From positions 1-35,831 of the forward strand of contig CAZOPF010000058.1 of NCBI GenBank assembly GCA_964581605.1: a stretch of DNA of 35,831 bases, read 5' to 3'. The translations under genes were made by a program, and so were the position numbers. The number at the start of each line of letters is the position of its first letter. Position 1 is the first letter of the stretch. Below the pieces are notes generated by a model, which was not told where the DNA came from, ran no database searches, and saw only the letters and a list, made by a program, of their open reading frames with translations. Shown here piece by piece: positions 15,713 to 23,924 of the stretch. The stretch is from CAADGU01 sp964581605 (GTDB lineage Bacteria > Chloroflexota > Anaerolineae > Promineifilales > Promineifilaceae).

Positions 15713-18154
15713 ATGCCCAAGTTATCGCCCGTTACCCCATTGCCGCCTGAGAAATTACGCCATTTTTGTGACCCCGCACAGTTTGAATTTGAGACAACGG
15801 CCGTGCTGCAACCCCACTATCACATCATTGGCCAGCCACGCGGCGCCCGCGCTATCGAGTTTGGTATCAGCATTCAGAGCCAGGGGTATAACATCTTTGT
15901 CTTGGGCGCGGCGGGCACGGGGCGGGCGACGGCGATAGAACATTTTTTGCGCGAAAAGGCCAACGGCCGTCCAACCCCGCCGGATTGGGTCTATGTGCAT
16001 AACTTTGCCGCACCCCACCAGCCCCGCGCTATCTCCTTGCCGGCCGGGGAGGGCCTTCACTTCCAGACGCGCATGGCCAAATTGATCGCCGACATCAGCC
16101 AGGATTTGCCCCAGGCATTTGAAGCAGAGGCCTATCAGCAGGCCATTGCCGCCATGCGGCAGGAATTGGTAGACGCGCAAAACAAGCTGTTGCAAACGGT
16201 AAACGAACAGGCCGAGAAGGCCGGTTTTGCCCTGGTGCAAACGCCATCCGGTTTTGTGATCGCGCCGATGGCCGACGGCCGCCAGCTCTCTCCCCAGGAA
16301 GTAACCCAACTGATGCAGCAGCTAACACCTCAGCAGCGAGCCGCGCTGGAAACGGCCCACGCCGCGCTGATGGAACAACTGACCGAGGCGATGCACCAAC
16401 TGCGGCAGATGGAGATGGAAGCGCGGCGGCGGATGAAGGAGATTGACCGGGAGGTGGCAGCAACGGCCGTGCAGCACCACTTTGACGACATCCTGCAAAC
16501 GTACCAGGAAGACGAGGAGATGCGCCTCTACCTGACGGAACTGCACCATGACGTGCTGGGCCAAATTGACGACTTTGTGCCCCCCGTTGGCAGCGAACAC
16601 ACCGAAGAGATTGACCTGCGCCGGTATGAGGTCAATCTGTTCGTCAATAATGGGAATCGTCAGGGTGCGCCCGTTATTCGGGACACCAATCCCACCTTTC
16701 ATGGTCTGTTCGGCCGTATTGAATATGAAATGCAGGCCGGGCTGGTGACCACCCACTTCACCAATATCAAATGTGGCGCCCTGCACCAGGCCAACGGTGG
16801 CTATCTGATCATCAATGCCCATGATTTTTATCGCAACGGTGGCGCCTGGGAGATGCTCAAACGGGCGCTCAAGGATGGCAAAATTTACATTCAGCCGCCC
16901 ACTATGATGGAACCGGGCCAGGTGATGGCCAAGTCGCTCGACCCGGAGCCAATTCCCCTGTCCATCAAAATCATCCTCTTAGGCAGCCTGCCACTTTATT
17001 ATTCCCTCTATCAGTCAGATGAGGATTTCTTCCAGTTGTTCAAAGTTCGCGCCGATTTTGATACGGAAATGCCGCGCACAACAGAAACGATGGCCGAATA
17101 TGCCGCCTTTATTGCCGGCCGTTGCCAGGAGGAGGGGCTGTGTCATTTTGACCACACGGCCGTAGCCAAAGTGATCGAATACGGCTCCCGGCTGGCCGAG
17201 CACCAGCGCAAACTCAGCACCCGCTTTGGCGAAGTGGCCGACCTGGTGCGGGAAGCGAGTTACTGGGCGAAGGTACGCGGCGAACCCTCAGCGGCTTCGG
17301 GCGAACCTGAAGCCGTTTCCGGCCGTGCCATCACCACTGCTGCCGACGTGCAGCAGGCCCTCGACGAACGCAGCTACCGCGCCAGCCGCGCCGAAGAGTA
17401 CGCTTTCCAGGAAATGCTCGATGGCGTTATCTTTATTGCCACCGAAGGCCGTGTGGTGGGGCAGGTGAATGGGTTGTCGGTGATAGATTTGGGCGATTAC
17501 CGCTTTGGGCAGCCGGGGCGCATTACGGCCCGCACCTACATGGGGGATGACGGCATCACCCACATTGAACGGGAGACGGAGATGTCTGGCCCGCTGCATG
17601 AAAAAGGGGTGCTGACGCTGCAAGGTTACCTGGGCGGCACCTATGCCCAGGAGCAGCCGCTTTCCCTCAGCGCCAGCATTACCTTTGAACAAAATTACGC
17701 CGGGGTGGAAGGAGACAGCGCGGCTTCAACGGAGCTGTTCGCCTTGCTGTCCAGCCTGAGCAACATTCCGCTGCGGCAGGATATTGGCGTCACCGGCTCG
17801 GTGAACCAACGGGGGGAGATTCAGCCGATTGGGGGGGTGAATGAGAAGATTGAGGGCTTTTTCCGGCTGTGCCAGAAGCGAGGGCTGACGGGCAGCCAGG
17901 GGGTGGTGATTCCGGCGAGTAATGGGGATCATTTGATGCTGCACGAGGATGTGGTCACGGCCGTAGCCGAAGGCAAATTCCACATCTGGCCCATCACCAC
18001 CATTGACCAGGGGATCGAACTGCTGACCGGCGTGCCCGCCGGCGAACGCAGCAGCGATGGCAGCTACCCGGCTGGTACTGTTCACCATGCCGTGCAAACC
18101 CGCCTGCGCCAGTTGGCCGAAGAACTGAGTAATTTTGGGGATAGTGGAGAGTAG
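15713..18154 (+). CDS. Lon-family ATP-dependent protease (AAA_32/LonC-like)
   Basis: This 813-residue protein has an N-terminal AAA-like part with IFVLGAAGTGRATAIEHFL as the P-loop, where Arg replaces the usual Lys, as in the AAA_32 Lon group. A long coiled-coil insert follows (about 130-270), then a Walker-B-like GGYLIINAHDF. The C-terminal Lon protease domain has Ser669 (GDSAASTELFALLSS) and Lys712 (GGVNEKIEG), 43 apart as in classical Lon. There is no N-terminal substrate-binding domain, so this is not the housekeeping Lon. It degrades proteins in the cytoplasm, with targets unknown. ATG 15713 follows GGAGAG; the longer frame start lacks a ribosome site. Confidence 0.92.
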   Translation: MPKLSPVTPLPPEKLRHFCDPAQFEFETTAVLQPHYHIIGQPRGARAIEFGISIQSQGYNIFVLGAAGTGRATAIEHFLREKANGRPTPPDWVYVHNFAAPHQPRAISLPAGEGLHFQTRMAKLIADISQDLPQAFEAEAYQQAIAAMRQELVDAQNKLLQTVNEQAEKAGFALVQTPSGFVIAPMADGRQLSPQEVTQLMQQLTPQQRAALETAHAALMEQLTEAMHQLRQMEMEARRRMKEIDREVAATAVQHHFDDILQTYQEDEEMRLYLTELHHDVLGQIDDFVPPVGSEHTEEIDLRRYEVNLFVNNGNRQGAPVIRDTNPTFHGLFGRIEYEMQAGLVTTHFTNIKCGALHQANGGYLIINAHDFYRNGGAWEMLKRALKDGKIYIQPPTMMEPGQVMAKSLDPEPIPLSIKIILLGSLPLYYSLYQSDEDFFQLFKVRADFDTEMPRTTETMAEYAAFIAGRCQEEGLCHFDHTAVAKVIEYGSRLAEHQRKLSTRFGEVADLVREASYWAKVRGEPSAASGEPEAVSGRAITTAADVQQALDERSYRASRAEEYAFQEMLDGVIFIATEGRVVGQVNGLSVIDLGDYRFGQPGRITARTYMGDDGITHIERETEMSGPLHEKGVLTLQGYLGGTYAQEQPLSLSASITFEQNYAGVEGDSAASTELFALLSSLSNIPLRQDIGVTGSVNQRGEIQPIGGVNEKIEGFFRLCQKRGLTGSQGVVIPASNGDHLMLHEDVVTAVAEGKFHIWPITTIDQGIELLTGVPAGERSSDGSYPAGTVHHAVQTRLRQLAEELSNFGDSGE

Positions 18155-18169
18155 AGCAAAACGGGTAGG

Positions 18170-18739
18170 TTAGCGGGTGAAAACGGTGTTTATTTGGATG
18201 TGTACGGCCGTGAACATGCCCACATCAATCATGTCCCCTTCCAGAAAAATTCCGGCTACCCGGTAGGTGTCCCCATCTAAAATATAGACTTGAATGACCT
18301 GATTTTCAGGGTCCACCAGCCAATACTCCGCCACCCCATAGTGGGCATAGAGCAGCAGTTTTGTGTGCCGGTCATAGTGAGCGGTGCCCGGTGAGAGTAT
18401 TTCGGCAATAAAATCTGGCGCGCCTTCAAGATACGTTTCACCCACAACCTCTGCCACCCGTTCCTGCCGCAAAAATAACAAGTCCGGCTGCACAAAAACA
18501 TCCTCGGCCAGCCGTACCCCAATAGGTGCAAACAACACGTCACCCAGTTGATGTTGTTGCACATACTGGGTAAGTGCAAAGGCCAGATTCCGCAAGACAT
18601 ACTGGTGGAATGGTCTGGGGGCAGGGGACATCACAACTTCTCCTTCCAAAAGTTCAACTTGCATGAGTGGATTTGCTTCGGCAACTTCCAGGTACTCTTC
18701 GTAGGTTTGTTTTTGGTGAAGGGCTACGGCCGTGTTCAT
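18170..18739 (-). CDS. Uma2 family (DUF820) putative restriction-like nuclease
   Basis: This 189-residue protein has the Uma2 PD-(D/E)xK fold. It includes YEEYLEVAEANPLMQVELLE, GEVVMSPAP, the LRNLAFALTQYV helix, VFVQPDLLFL (acidic), APDFIAEILSPGT and HTKLLLYAHYGVAEYWLVDP with the Lys. The core acidic, Glu and Lys residues are present, so it may be active. Uma2 genes are abundant in Chloroflexota and cyanobacteria and their function is unsettled. It faces the Lon-like gene across 15 bp, and the antitoxin-like gene lies upstream on the same strand. Confidence 0.92.
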   Translation of the reverse strand: MNTAVALHQKQTYEEYLEVAEANPLMQVELLEGEVVMSPAPRPFHQYVLRNLAFALTQYVQQHQLGDVLFAPIGVRLAEDVFVQPDLLFLRQERVAEVVGETYLEGAPDFIAEILSPGTAHYDRHTKLLLYAHYGVAEYWLVDPENQVIQVYILDGDTYRVAGIFLEGDMIDVGMFTAVHIQINTVFTR

Positions 18740-18779
18740 CTCACTACACTCCTCAAACCAGCTTGTTAGTTAACGACCT

Positions 18780-18992
18780 TCATGTCGTAACTGCCAGGAT
18801 GGCTCTGATCTCTCCCTCATTGACAAAATCGTTTTGGCGACCTTCACGGATGGTATTTGCCAGACCAATATCTTCCATTGCCTCCAGAACAAGTTCGTAA
18901 AACTCCGAACGCTTATCCTGAAGCAACTCTAGCAACACCTCTCTTAGTAATTCTTTGGTTTGTTTTTCATTAACTGTAAGTTCCACCATCAT
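18780..18992 (-). CDS. Small antitoxin-like helical protein, no toxin beside it
   Basis: This 70-residue, highly charged, mostly helical protein includes KQTKELLREVLLELLQDKR, SEFYELVLEAMEDIGLANTI and REGRQNDFVNEGEIRAIL. The pattern is that of a small antitoxin family often paired with RelE/ParE-like toxins. Normally a toxin follows directly; here the next gene on the strand is Uma2 and the 40-bp spacer has no frame. It is either an orphan or a partner of Uma2, which I cannot tell. The ribosome site is AAGGA; the two adjacent ATGs (18992, 18989) are equally possible. Confidence 0.72.
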   Translation of the reverse strand: MMVELTVNEKQTKELLREVLLELLQDKRSEFYELVLEAMEDIGLANTIREGRQNDFVNEGEIRAILAVTT

Positions 18993-19013
18993 ATCTTGTC
19001 CTTATCTCCCAAA

Positions 19014-20333
19014 TTATAACCCGTATTGGTGTATAAAATCAGCAAAGACACTCAGCACATAGTCCAACATAACCGGCGTCAGTTTGGGGTAGACGCCAAT
19101 CCAGAAGGTCTGGTTCATTACCGTGTCCGTGTTGGCCAGGTCGCCCACCACGCGGTAGGGCACGTGTTGGTAGGCAGGCTGGCGGGTGATATTGCCGCTA
19201 AAGAGCAACCGGGTGGCGATGCGCCGCTCGTCCAGGTAGCGTACCAGTTCATTACGGCCGAAGGGCGCATCCTCCCGCACCGTCAGCAAAAAGCCAAACC
19301 AGCTGGGCTGGCTGCCGGGGGTGGCCTGCGGCAGGATGAAGAACTCCTCATACGGTTTCAGGCCGTCGTACAGATGTTGCCAGTTGCGCTGGCGCAGCGC
19401 CGTGAAATGGGGCAGCTTTTGCAGTTGGGCCACACCTACCGCCGCCTGCATGTCCGTCATCTTCAGGTTGTAGCCGATGTGGGAGTAGATGTATTTGTGG
19501 TCGTAACCACAGGGCAGGTCGCCTAGCTGCCAGTCAAACCGTTTGCCGCAGGTGTTGGCGACGCCGGGCACACACCAGCAGTCCCGCCCCCAATCGCGGA
19601 ACGATTCGACGATCTTTTTTAGCTGCGGCCGGGAGGTCAACACACAGCCGCCTTCGCCCATGGTGATATGATGGGCGGGGTAGAAGCTGACGGTAGCCAG
19701 ATGGCCAAAGGAGCCGGTGGCACGGCCGTGATACAACGACCCCACCGCGTCACAATTATCCTCAATCAGCCACAGGTTGTGCCGGTTGGCAAACTCGGTT
19801 ACGGCGTCCAGGTTGAAGGGGTTGCCGAGCGTGTGGGCCATCATAATCGCTTTGGTGCGGGGGGAAATAGCTTCTTCCAGTCTGTCCACCATCACATTAT
19901 AGGTACCTAACTCTACGTCCAGAAAAACGGGCGTCAGCCGGTTTTGCACAATAGGGTTGACGGTGGTGGGGAAACCGGCGGCAATGGTGATGACTTCATC
20001 ACCCGGCTGTAGCTGGCGCTCCTCCAGTTTGGGCGAGGTGAGTGTGGAGAGTGCCAGCAAATTGGCCGACGAGCCGGAGTTGCACAGCATGGCGTGGCGC
20101 ACCCCCATGATCCGGGCAAATTCACTTTCAAATTGCTCCGCATACCGGCCGGTGGTCAGCCAGAAATCGAGCGAAGCATCTACCAAATTAATCAGTTCGG
20201 CAGCGTCAAATACCCGGCCGGATATGGGCACTTCTGACTCGCCAGGGATGAAGGGGGTGCCCATGTGTTCGGCTTCAAAAAAAGCCTGCACCAGCGCCAG
20301 GATGCGCTGTCGTAGTTCCATGCTATCAGTCAT
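19014..20333 (-). CDS. rfbH: CDP-4-keto-6-deoxyglucose-3-dehydrase (E1) / RfbH-type
   Basis: This 439-residue DegT/DnrJ-fold enzyme has the features of E1 rather than an aminotransferase. The PLP-lysine site is replaced by His (His221 in FYPAHHITMGEGG). The [2Fe-2S] cysteines follow the E1 rule C-X57-C-X1-C-X7-C exactly: Cys194, Cys252, Cys254 and Cys262. E1 uses PMP and an iron-sulfur cluster to remove the 3-OH of a CDP-6-deoxy-4-keto sugar, giving 3,6-dideoxyhexoses for surface glycans. Its usual partners (rfbF, rfbG, E3 reductase) are not in this window. It starts at ATG 20333 with only a weak ribosome site. Confidence 0.93.
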   Translation of the reverse strand: MTDSMELRQRILALVQAFFEAEHMGTPFIPGESEVPISGRVFDAAELINLVDASLDFWLTTGRYAEQFESEFARIMGVRHAMLCNSGSSANLLALSTLTSPKLEERQLQPGDEVITIAAGFPTTVNPIVQNRLTPVFLDVELGTYNVMVDRLEEAISPRTKAIMMAHTLGNPFNLDAVTEFANRHNLWLIEDNCDAVGSLYHGRATGSFGHLATVSFYPAHHITMGEGGCVLTSRPQLKKIVESFRDWGRDCWCVPGVANTCGKRFDWQLGDLPCGYDHKYIYSHIGYNLKMTDMQAAVGVAQLQKLPHFTALRQRNWQHLYDGLKPYEEFFILPQATPGSQPSWFGFLLTVREDAPFGRNELVRYLDERRIATRLLFSGNITRQPAYQHVPYRVVGDLANTDTVMNQTFWIGVYPKLTPVMLDYVLSVFADFIHQYGL

Positions 20334-20342
20334 AGGAGTAGC

Positions 20343-20885
20343 TTATTGCAAAAGCGGAAAGTTGGCTACTGTGGGGGGAGGGATTCCAGAGGTGTTGGCA
20401 TATGCGCCAAAGACGCGGGAGGCGTAAAAACTCCAGCCGTCATTGACTACGATAGGCGTTTTGCGAATTTTGAGGAGGTAATCAAACGCCTTTGCCAGCG
20501 TTGCATCATCCGTCTCCTGGCCGATGATGAGTTCCACCATGCCCACTTGGTGTGTTTCTGTGGGCGGCCGTGCCGTTCAATGCCGCCACCACCGGTTTGC
20601 CCAACGTCTCCAACTGCCGGAAGCCCACCCTGAACACCTCGCTGCCCGCAAACGCTTTGGCCGCATTACGGAACAGTTCCAAATCTTCCAGGTCAGCCCC
20701 GGCCATAAATCTCTTCTTTGCCGAAGTCAGGATAACGCCGGCCAGGTCAGGTTACGTTTGCAACCGCGCCAGCGTCTCGGCCAGCGCCACCCCAAACTGC
20801 TCGTTAATCACATTCGCATTCCGCCCCGCCTATCCAGCGTCAGCGTTACAATGTTCTGTTCATCTTTCTCGTATCGAATTGTCAT
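20343..20885 (-). pseudogene. Decayed fadJ/fadB-like beta-oxidation gene
   Basis: From ATG 20885 the frame reads MTIRYEKDEQNIVTLTLD, an enoyl-CoA hydratase N-terminus, then shifts. Other frames read NEQFGVALAETLARLQT-stop, then PDLAGVILTSAKKRFMAGAD and LETLGKPVVAALNGTA. After a large deletion the text is GMVELIIGQETDDATLAKAF, LLKIRKTPIVVNDGWSFYA and RVFGAYANT, which belong to the 3-hydroxyacyl-CoA dehydrogenase part. Only about 180 codons of the roughly 700 remain, with a frameshift, a stop and a large internal deletion. The intact thiolase upstream on the same strand would have been its operon partner. Confidence 0.85.
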
Positions 20886-20896
20886 TTTTTTAGGGT

Positions 20897-21038
20897 GACT
20901 ACAACAGATGCAGAAATCAACGGACATTTATCTTATCCGTTACTTTCCTTAATCTGTTGTAGGTCGCCACACTTGGGCTGCATTGCATTTGCGTAAGGAC
21001 ATTTATCTTATCCGTTACTTGCCTTATCTGTTGTAGTC
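20897..21038. mobile_element. 142-bp MITE-like element with 13-bp inverted ends
   Basis: The ends GACTACAACAGAT (20897-20909) and ATCTGTTGTAGTC (21026-21038) are perfect 13-bp inverted repeats. They are flanked on both sides by AGGGT (20892-20896 and 21039-21043), a 5-bp target duplication. There is no coding capacity. Inside are two direct copies of a roughly 40-bp unit beginning GGACATTTATCTTATCCG (from 20922 and 20997), the second running into the right end. It sits 7 bp upstream of the fadJ-like remnant start. It would need a transposase from elsewhere. Confidence 0.8.
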
Positions 21039-21220
21039 AGGGTAAGGACGCGAATACGTCCCGCAACTGGTTTAGCATCTTTTTTCTCTACTATTTTGGG
21101 ATTTACGGCCAGAATCAAATCCGTAAATTGGCAAAGCAGTTCCATCCGCTCCTGCAAAGTAAGCGATTGAAACCACTGTGCTTTAGCTTCTGGTGTTTCT
21201 TGAAGCCAATCATGAGACAG
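21008..21220 (-). pseudogene. C-terminal fragment of an unknown small protein
   Basis: The frame reads SHDWLQETPEAKAQWFQSLT then LQERMELLCQFTDLILAV and NPKIVEKKDAKPVAGRIRVL. This looks like genuine coding sequence, but the frame has no start of its own: its front runs into the arm of the inverted repeat at 21207. Its last codons (TLTTTDKASNG-stop) are supplied by the MITE-like element. I do not recognise the family. The gene was probably trimmed by repeat insertions on both sides. Confidence 0.6.
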
Positions 21221-21433
21221 CAATTTGAAATATGGTCTAAACCGTAGGGGTGGGACAGGCGGGCCACGTTTTGGTTTTGCACAAAGGAAGTCGTTCCCGC
21301 CTGTCTCACCCCGTTTTGCGGCCACATGGGGCGAGACGGCGCGGGCAAAAGGGCCGCTATCAGAGCCAGTTCAACCCCCGCCGTCCCGCCCCTACAGTTC
21401 ATTGATTTCATATTTCGAACTGCTGATCATGAG
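21207..21433. repeat. Long imperfect inverted repeat with nested GC-rich hairpin
   Basis: The arms 21207-21256 and 21383-21433 are complementary at roughly 80%, sharing GTCCCxCCCCTAC, ATATTTC and ATCATGAG. Inside, GGGGTGGGACAGGCGGG (from 21247) faces CCCGCCTGTCTCACCCC. There is no coding frame. It could be another non-autonomous element or a mobile hairpin of this genome. Confidence 0.65.
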
Positions 21434-21454
21434 ATATTTGATTTGCTGTTGTTT

Positions 21455-21479
21455 AGCTCTTCATCTAAAATGAAGAGCT
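21455..21479 (-). terminator. Stem-loop after the thiolase gene
   Basis: AGCTCTTCAT (21455-21464) and ATGAAGAGCT (21470-21479) form a perfect 10-bp stem with a 5-nt loop, 24 nt past the thiolase stop. There is no T-run after it on the minus strand, so termination is plausible but not certain. Confidence 0.5.
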
Positions 21480-21503
21480 CCCACTTATTTGTTGACATCA
21501 ACA

Positions 21504-22715
21504 TTACACCCGCTCAATGACCGTAGCGATGCCCATGCCGCCGCCGACACAGAGGGAGACTACGGCCGTACCCATGCCCGTCCGCTCCAGTTCATCCAGC
21601 ACCGTGCCCAGCAGCATGGCCCCGGTGGCCCCCAACGGGTGGCCCATGGCAATGGCGCCACCGTTCACGTTTACATTTTCCGCCCCTTCAATGCCCAGGT
21701 CACGCATGTAACGCAGCGGCACCACGGCAAATGCCTCGTTAATCTCAAACAGGTCAATGTCCTGCACCGTCATGCCCGCCTGTTTCAGCGCCTTTTTGGT
21801 GGCCGGGCCGGGGCCAACCAACATAATGGTCGGTTCCGTGCCCACCAGCGCCCCGGCACGAATGCGGGCGCGTGGCTTCAGCCCCAACGCCTCCCCCTTT
21901 TCCTTGCTGCCAATCAGCACCAATGACGCCCCATCCACAATGCCGGACGAATTCCCGGCGGTATGTACGTGGTTAATCCGTTCCACCTCTGGGTAACACT
22001 GCATGGCCACGGCATCAAAGCCCATCTCGCCCATCATCTCAAAGGCGGGATTCAGTTTGCCCAGCCCTTCCATTGTGGTGTCCGGGCGGATGTATTCGTC
22101 TTTTTCCAGGATCATCAGCCCGTTCTGGTCGCGCACGGGCACCACGGAGCGGTCGAAGTAGCCATGGTCGCGGGCGTGGGCAGCCCGCTGTTGGGATTGC
22201 AGGGCGAAACGGTCAATGTCGTCACGGCCGTAGCCCTCCAACGTGGCAATTAAATCGGCACTGATGCCCTGGGGGACAAAGTGGGTTTTGGCGTTCACCG
22301 CCGGGTCCATAATCCACGCCCCGCCGTCTGACCCCATGGGGATGCGGCTCATGGATTCCACGCCGCCGGCCACCACCAGACTTTCCCAACCGGAGCGCAC
22401 TTTCATGGCCGCCATATTCACCGTTTCCAGGCCGGAAGCGCAGAAGCGGTTGATTTGCATACCGGGCGTGTCCACGTCCCAACCGGCGTAAATGGCGGCC
22501 GTGCGCGGAATGACCGCCCCCTGTTCGCCAATGGGTGAGACGACGCCGAGTACAATATCATCTACCTGCGACGTGTCCAGGTCATGTCGCTGCTGCATCT
22601 CGCGCATCAGCCCCGCCAGCAGGTCAATGGGGGCCACTTCATACAGGCTGCCGTTGGATTTGCCTTTGCCGCGTGGGGTGCGGATGGCATCAAAAATGTA
22701 GGCTTCTTGGGTCAT
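21504..22715 (-). CDS. Acetyl-CoA C-acyltransferase (thiolase, FadA/FadI-like)
   Basis: This 403-residue protein is full-length thiolase. Nucleophile Cys92 lies in INRFCASGLE; NEAFAVVPL, GHPLGATGAM (active His) and SLCVGGGMG (second Cys) follow in order. The reaction is thiolytic cleavage of 3-ketoacyl-CoA to acetyl-CoA and a shortened acyl-CoA (or the reverse condensation). The start ATG 22715 has a strong AAAGGAGAC ribosome site. Downstream on the same strand lies the wreck of the fadJ-like gene that would normally supply the two preceding steps. The thiolase itself shows no decay. Confidence 0.95.
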   Translation of the reverse strand: MTQEAYIFDAIRTPRGKGKSNGSLYEVAPIDLLAGLMREMQQRHDLDTSQVDDIVLGVVSPIGEQGAVIPRTAAIYAGWDVDTPGMQINRFCASGLETVNMAAMKVRSGWESLVVAGGVESMSRIPMGSDGGAWIMDPAVNAKTHFVPQGISADLIATLEGYGRDDIDRFALQSQQRAAHARDHGYFDRSVVPVRDQNGLMILEKDEYIRPDTTMEGLGKLNPAFEMMGEMGFDAVAMQCYPEVERINHVHTAGNSSGIVDGASLVLIGSKEKGEALGLKPRARIRAGALVGTEPTIMLVGPGPATKKALKQAGMTVQDIDLFEINEAFAVVPLRYMRDLGIEGAENVNVNGGAIAMGHPLGATGAMLLGTVLDELERTGMGTAVVSLCVGGGMGIATVIERV

Positions 22716-22726
22716 ACTGTCTCCTT

Positions 22727-22790
22727 TCGTAATCCGTCAATCATCATCCCTGATCGGTTTACAGGTCACAGATTACGGGTTACTCTTTAA
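22727..22790. repeat. GTAATCC-type inverted repeat upstream of thiolase
   Basis: CGTAATCCGTCAATC-type units face GATTACGGGTTAC on the right. It belongs to the same sequence group as the repeats at 9748, 13862 and 28339. The remaining spacer to 22927 shows no gene; an in-frame extension there of the lipoprotein gene is not supported. Confidence 0.75.
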
Positions 22791-22927
22791 TTGTATCCCG
22801 TTTTGAGGTGGGGGGCAGTTTGGAAACGGCCGTAAGGTGCCTGTTTTCTTACCCGTCAAAATACCCTAGAATGGCGTTGTGCGATATTCTGGTTAGGGCA
22901 GCCAACGTAAGCACGGGGCAGTTGAAC

Positions 22928-23917
22928 ATGATGAAGTGGTATAACCGTAGTCTGACAATCTTTATCTTCTTCCTCTTTTGTGTGCAGGGAGTGGGCATGG
23001 TTGCCTGTGGGCAGGCAGCACCACAGACAACGACCATTGGTGTGGTCAATCTGTCGCCGCGCCTGGAACCGGTGTTGGACGGTTTTAAGGCAGGTATGGC
23101 GGAATTGGGGTATGTGGAGGGGGAAAATGTGACCTATCAATATGCCGGCCCGGCCGAAAATATAGAGGCGTTGGATGGGCAGGTTCAGGCATTGCTGGAT
23201 GCCGAGGTAGAGTTAATTGTAGCAATCAGCACTCCGGCTACCCAGGCTGCCTACCGATTAACGCAGAGCAGCGGGACGCCGGTTGTCTTTGGCCCGGTCA
23301 CAGACCCGGTGGCGGCAGGGGTGGTAACGTCTATTCCTCATCCTGGCGGCCATGTAACCGGGGTGCGCCTGGGAGCCGAGAGTGAGGCGGAGCGGTTGGA
23401 ATGGCTGCAACAGGTGGACGGCCGTATACAACAAATTTATGTGCCGTATAACCCGGATGACGCCAGCGCGGTGAGTTCGGTCACGGCCGTGTCCGCCGCC
23501 GCCGACAAACTCAACCTGACCATCATCTTGCAAGAAGCGCGGAATGATGCGGAAATCACGACGGCCGTTGCCAATATCCCGGCCGATGCGGACGCTGTAC
23601 TCTTGCCCCAAGATAGCCTGGTAGCAGCGCGGATTGATGATTTTGTAGCGGCCAGCATTGCCCGGCAATTACCTCTCTCTTCGCCGACGGATGAGCAGGT
23701 GGAGCGGGGGGCGCTGATGTCCTACAGCTTCCGGCTGCACGAGTTGGGGGTGCAAATGGCCCGCCTGGCCGGCCAGATTTTGCAAGGCACCTCCCCGGCC
23801 GAGTTGCCCGTGGAAACGGCCCAATTTTTCTTGACGTTGAATCTGGAAACGGCCGGTAAAATCAACCTGGAAATACCGGACATGGTTTTGCAGTCGGCTG
23901 ACACTATTTTGCGGTGA
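22928..23917 (+). CDS. ABC transporter substrate-binding lipoprotein (DUF534/TrpX-like)
   Basis: This 329-residue protein has a lipoprotein signal: positive start, hydrophobic SLTIFIFFLFCVQG, then lipobox MVAC. The mature part is the two-lobe fold of the ABC_sub_bind family: TTTIGVVNLSPRLEPVLDGF, MAELGYVEGENVTYQYAGPA, VFGPVTDPVAAGVVTSI and a closing MSYSFRLHELGVQMARLAG. It binds a small ligand outside the membrane; known relatives bind amino acids or similar, but here the ligand is unknown. No permease or ATPase follows; instead a histidine kinase begins 7 nt later, which suggests a sensory rather than a transport role. ATG 22928 or 22931 is possible. Confidence 0.9.
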   Translation: MMKWYNRSLTIFIFFLFCVQGVGMVACGQAAPQTTTIGVVNLSPRLEPVLDGFKAGMAELGYVEGENVTYQYAGPAENIEALDGQVQALLDAEVELIVAISTPATQAAYRLTQSSGTPVVFGPVTDPVAAGVVTSIPHPGGHVTGVRLGAESEAERLEWLQQVDGRIQQIYVPYNPDDASAVSSVTAVSAAADKLNLTIILQEARNDAEITTAVANIPADADAVLLPQDSLVAARIDDFVAASIARQLPLSSPTDEQVERGALMSYSFRLHELGVQMARLAGQILQGTSPAELPVETAQFFLTLNLETAGKINLEIPDMVLQSADTILR

Positions 23918-23924
23918 AGGTTTG

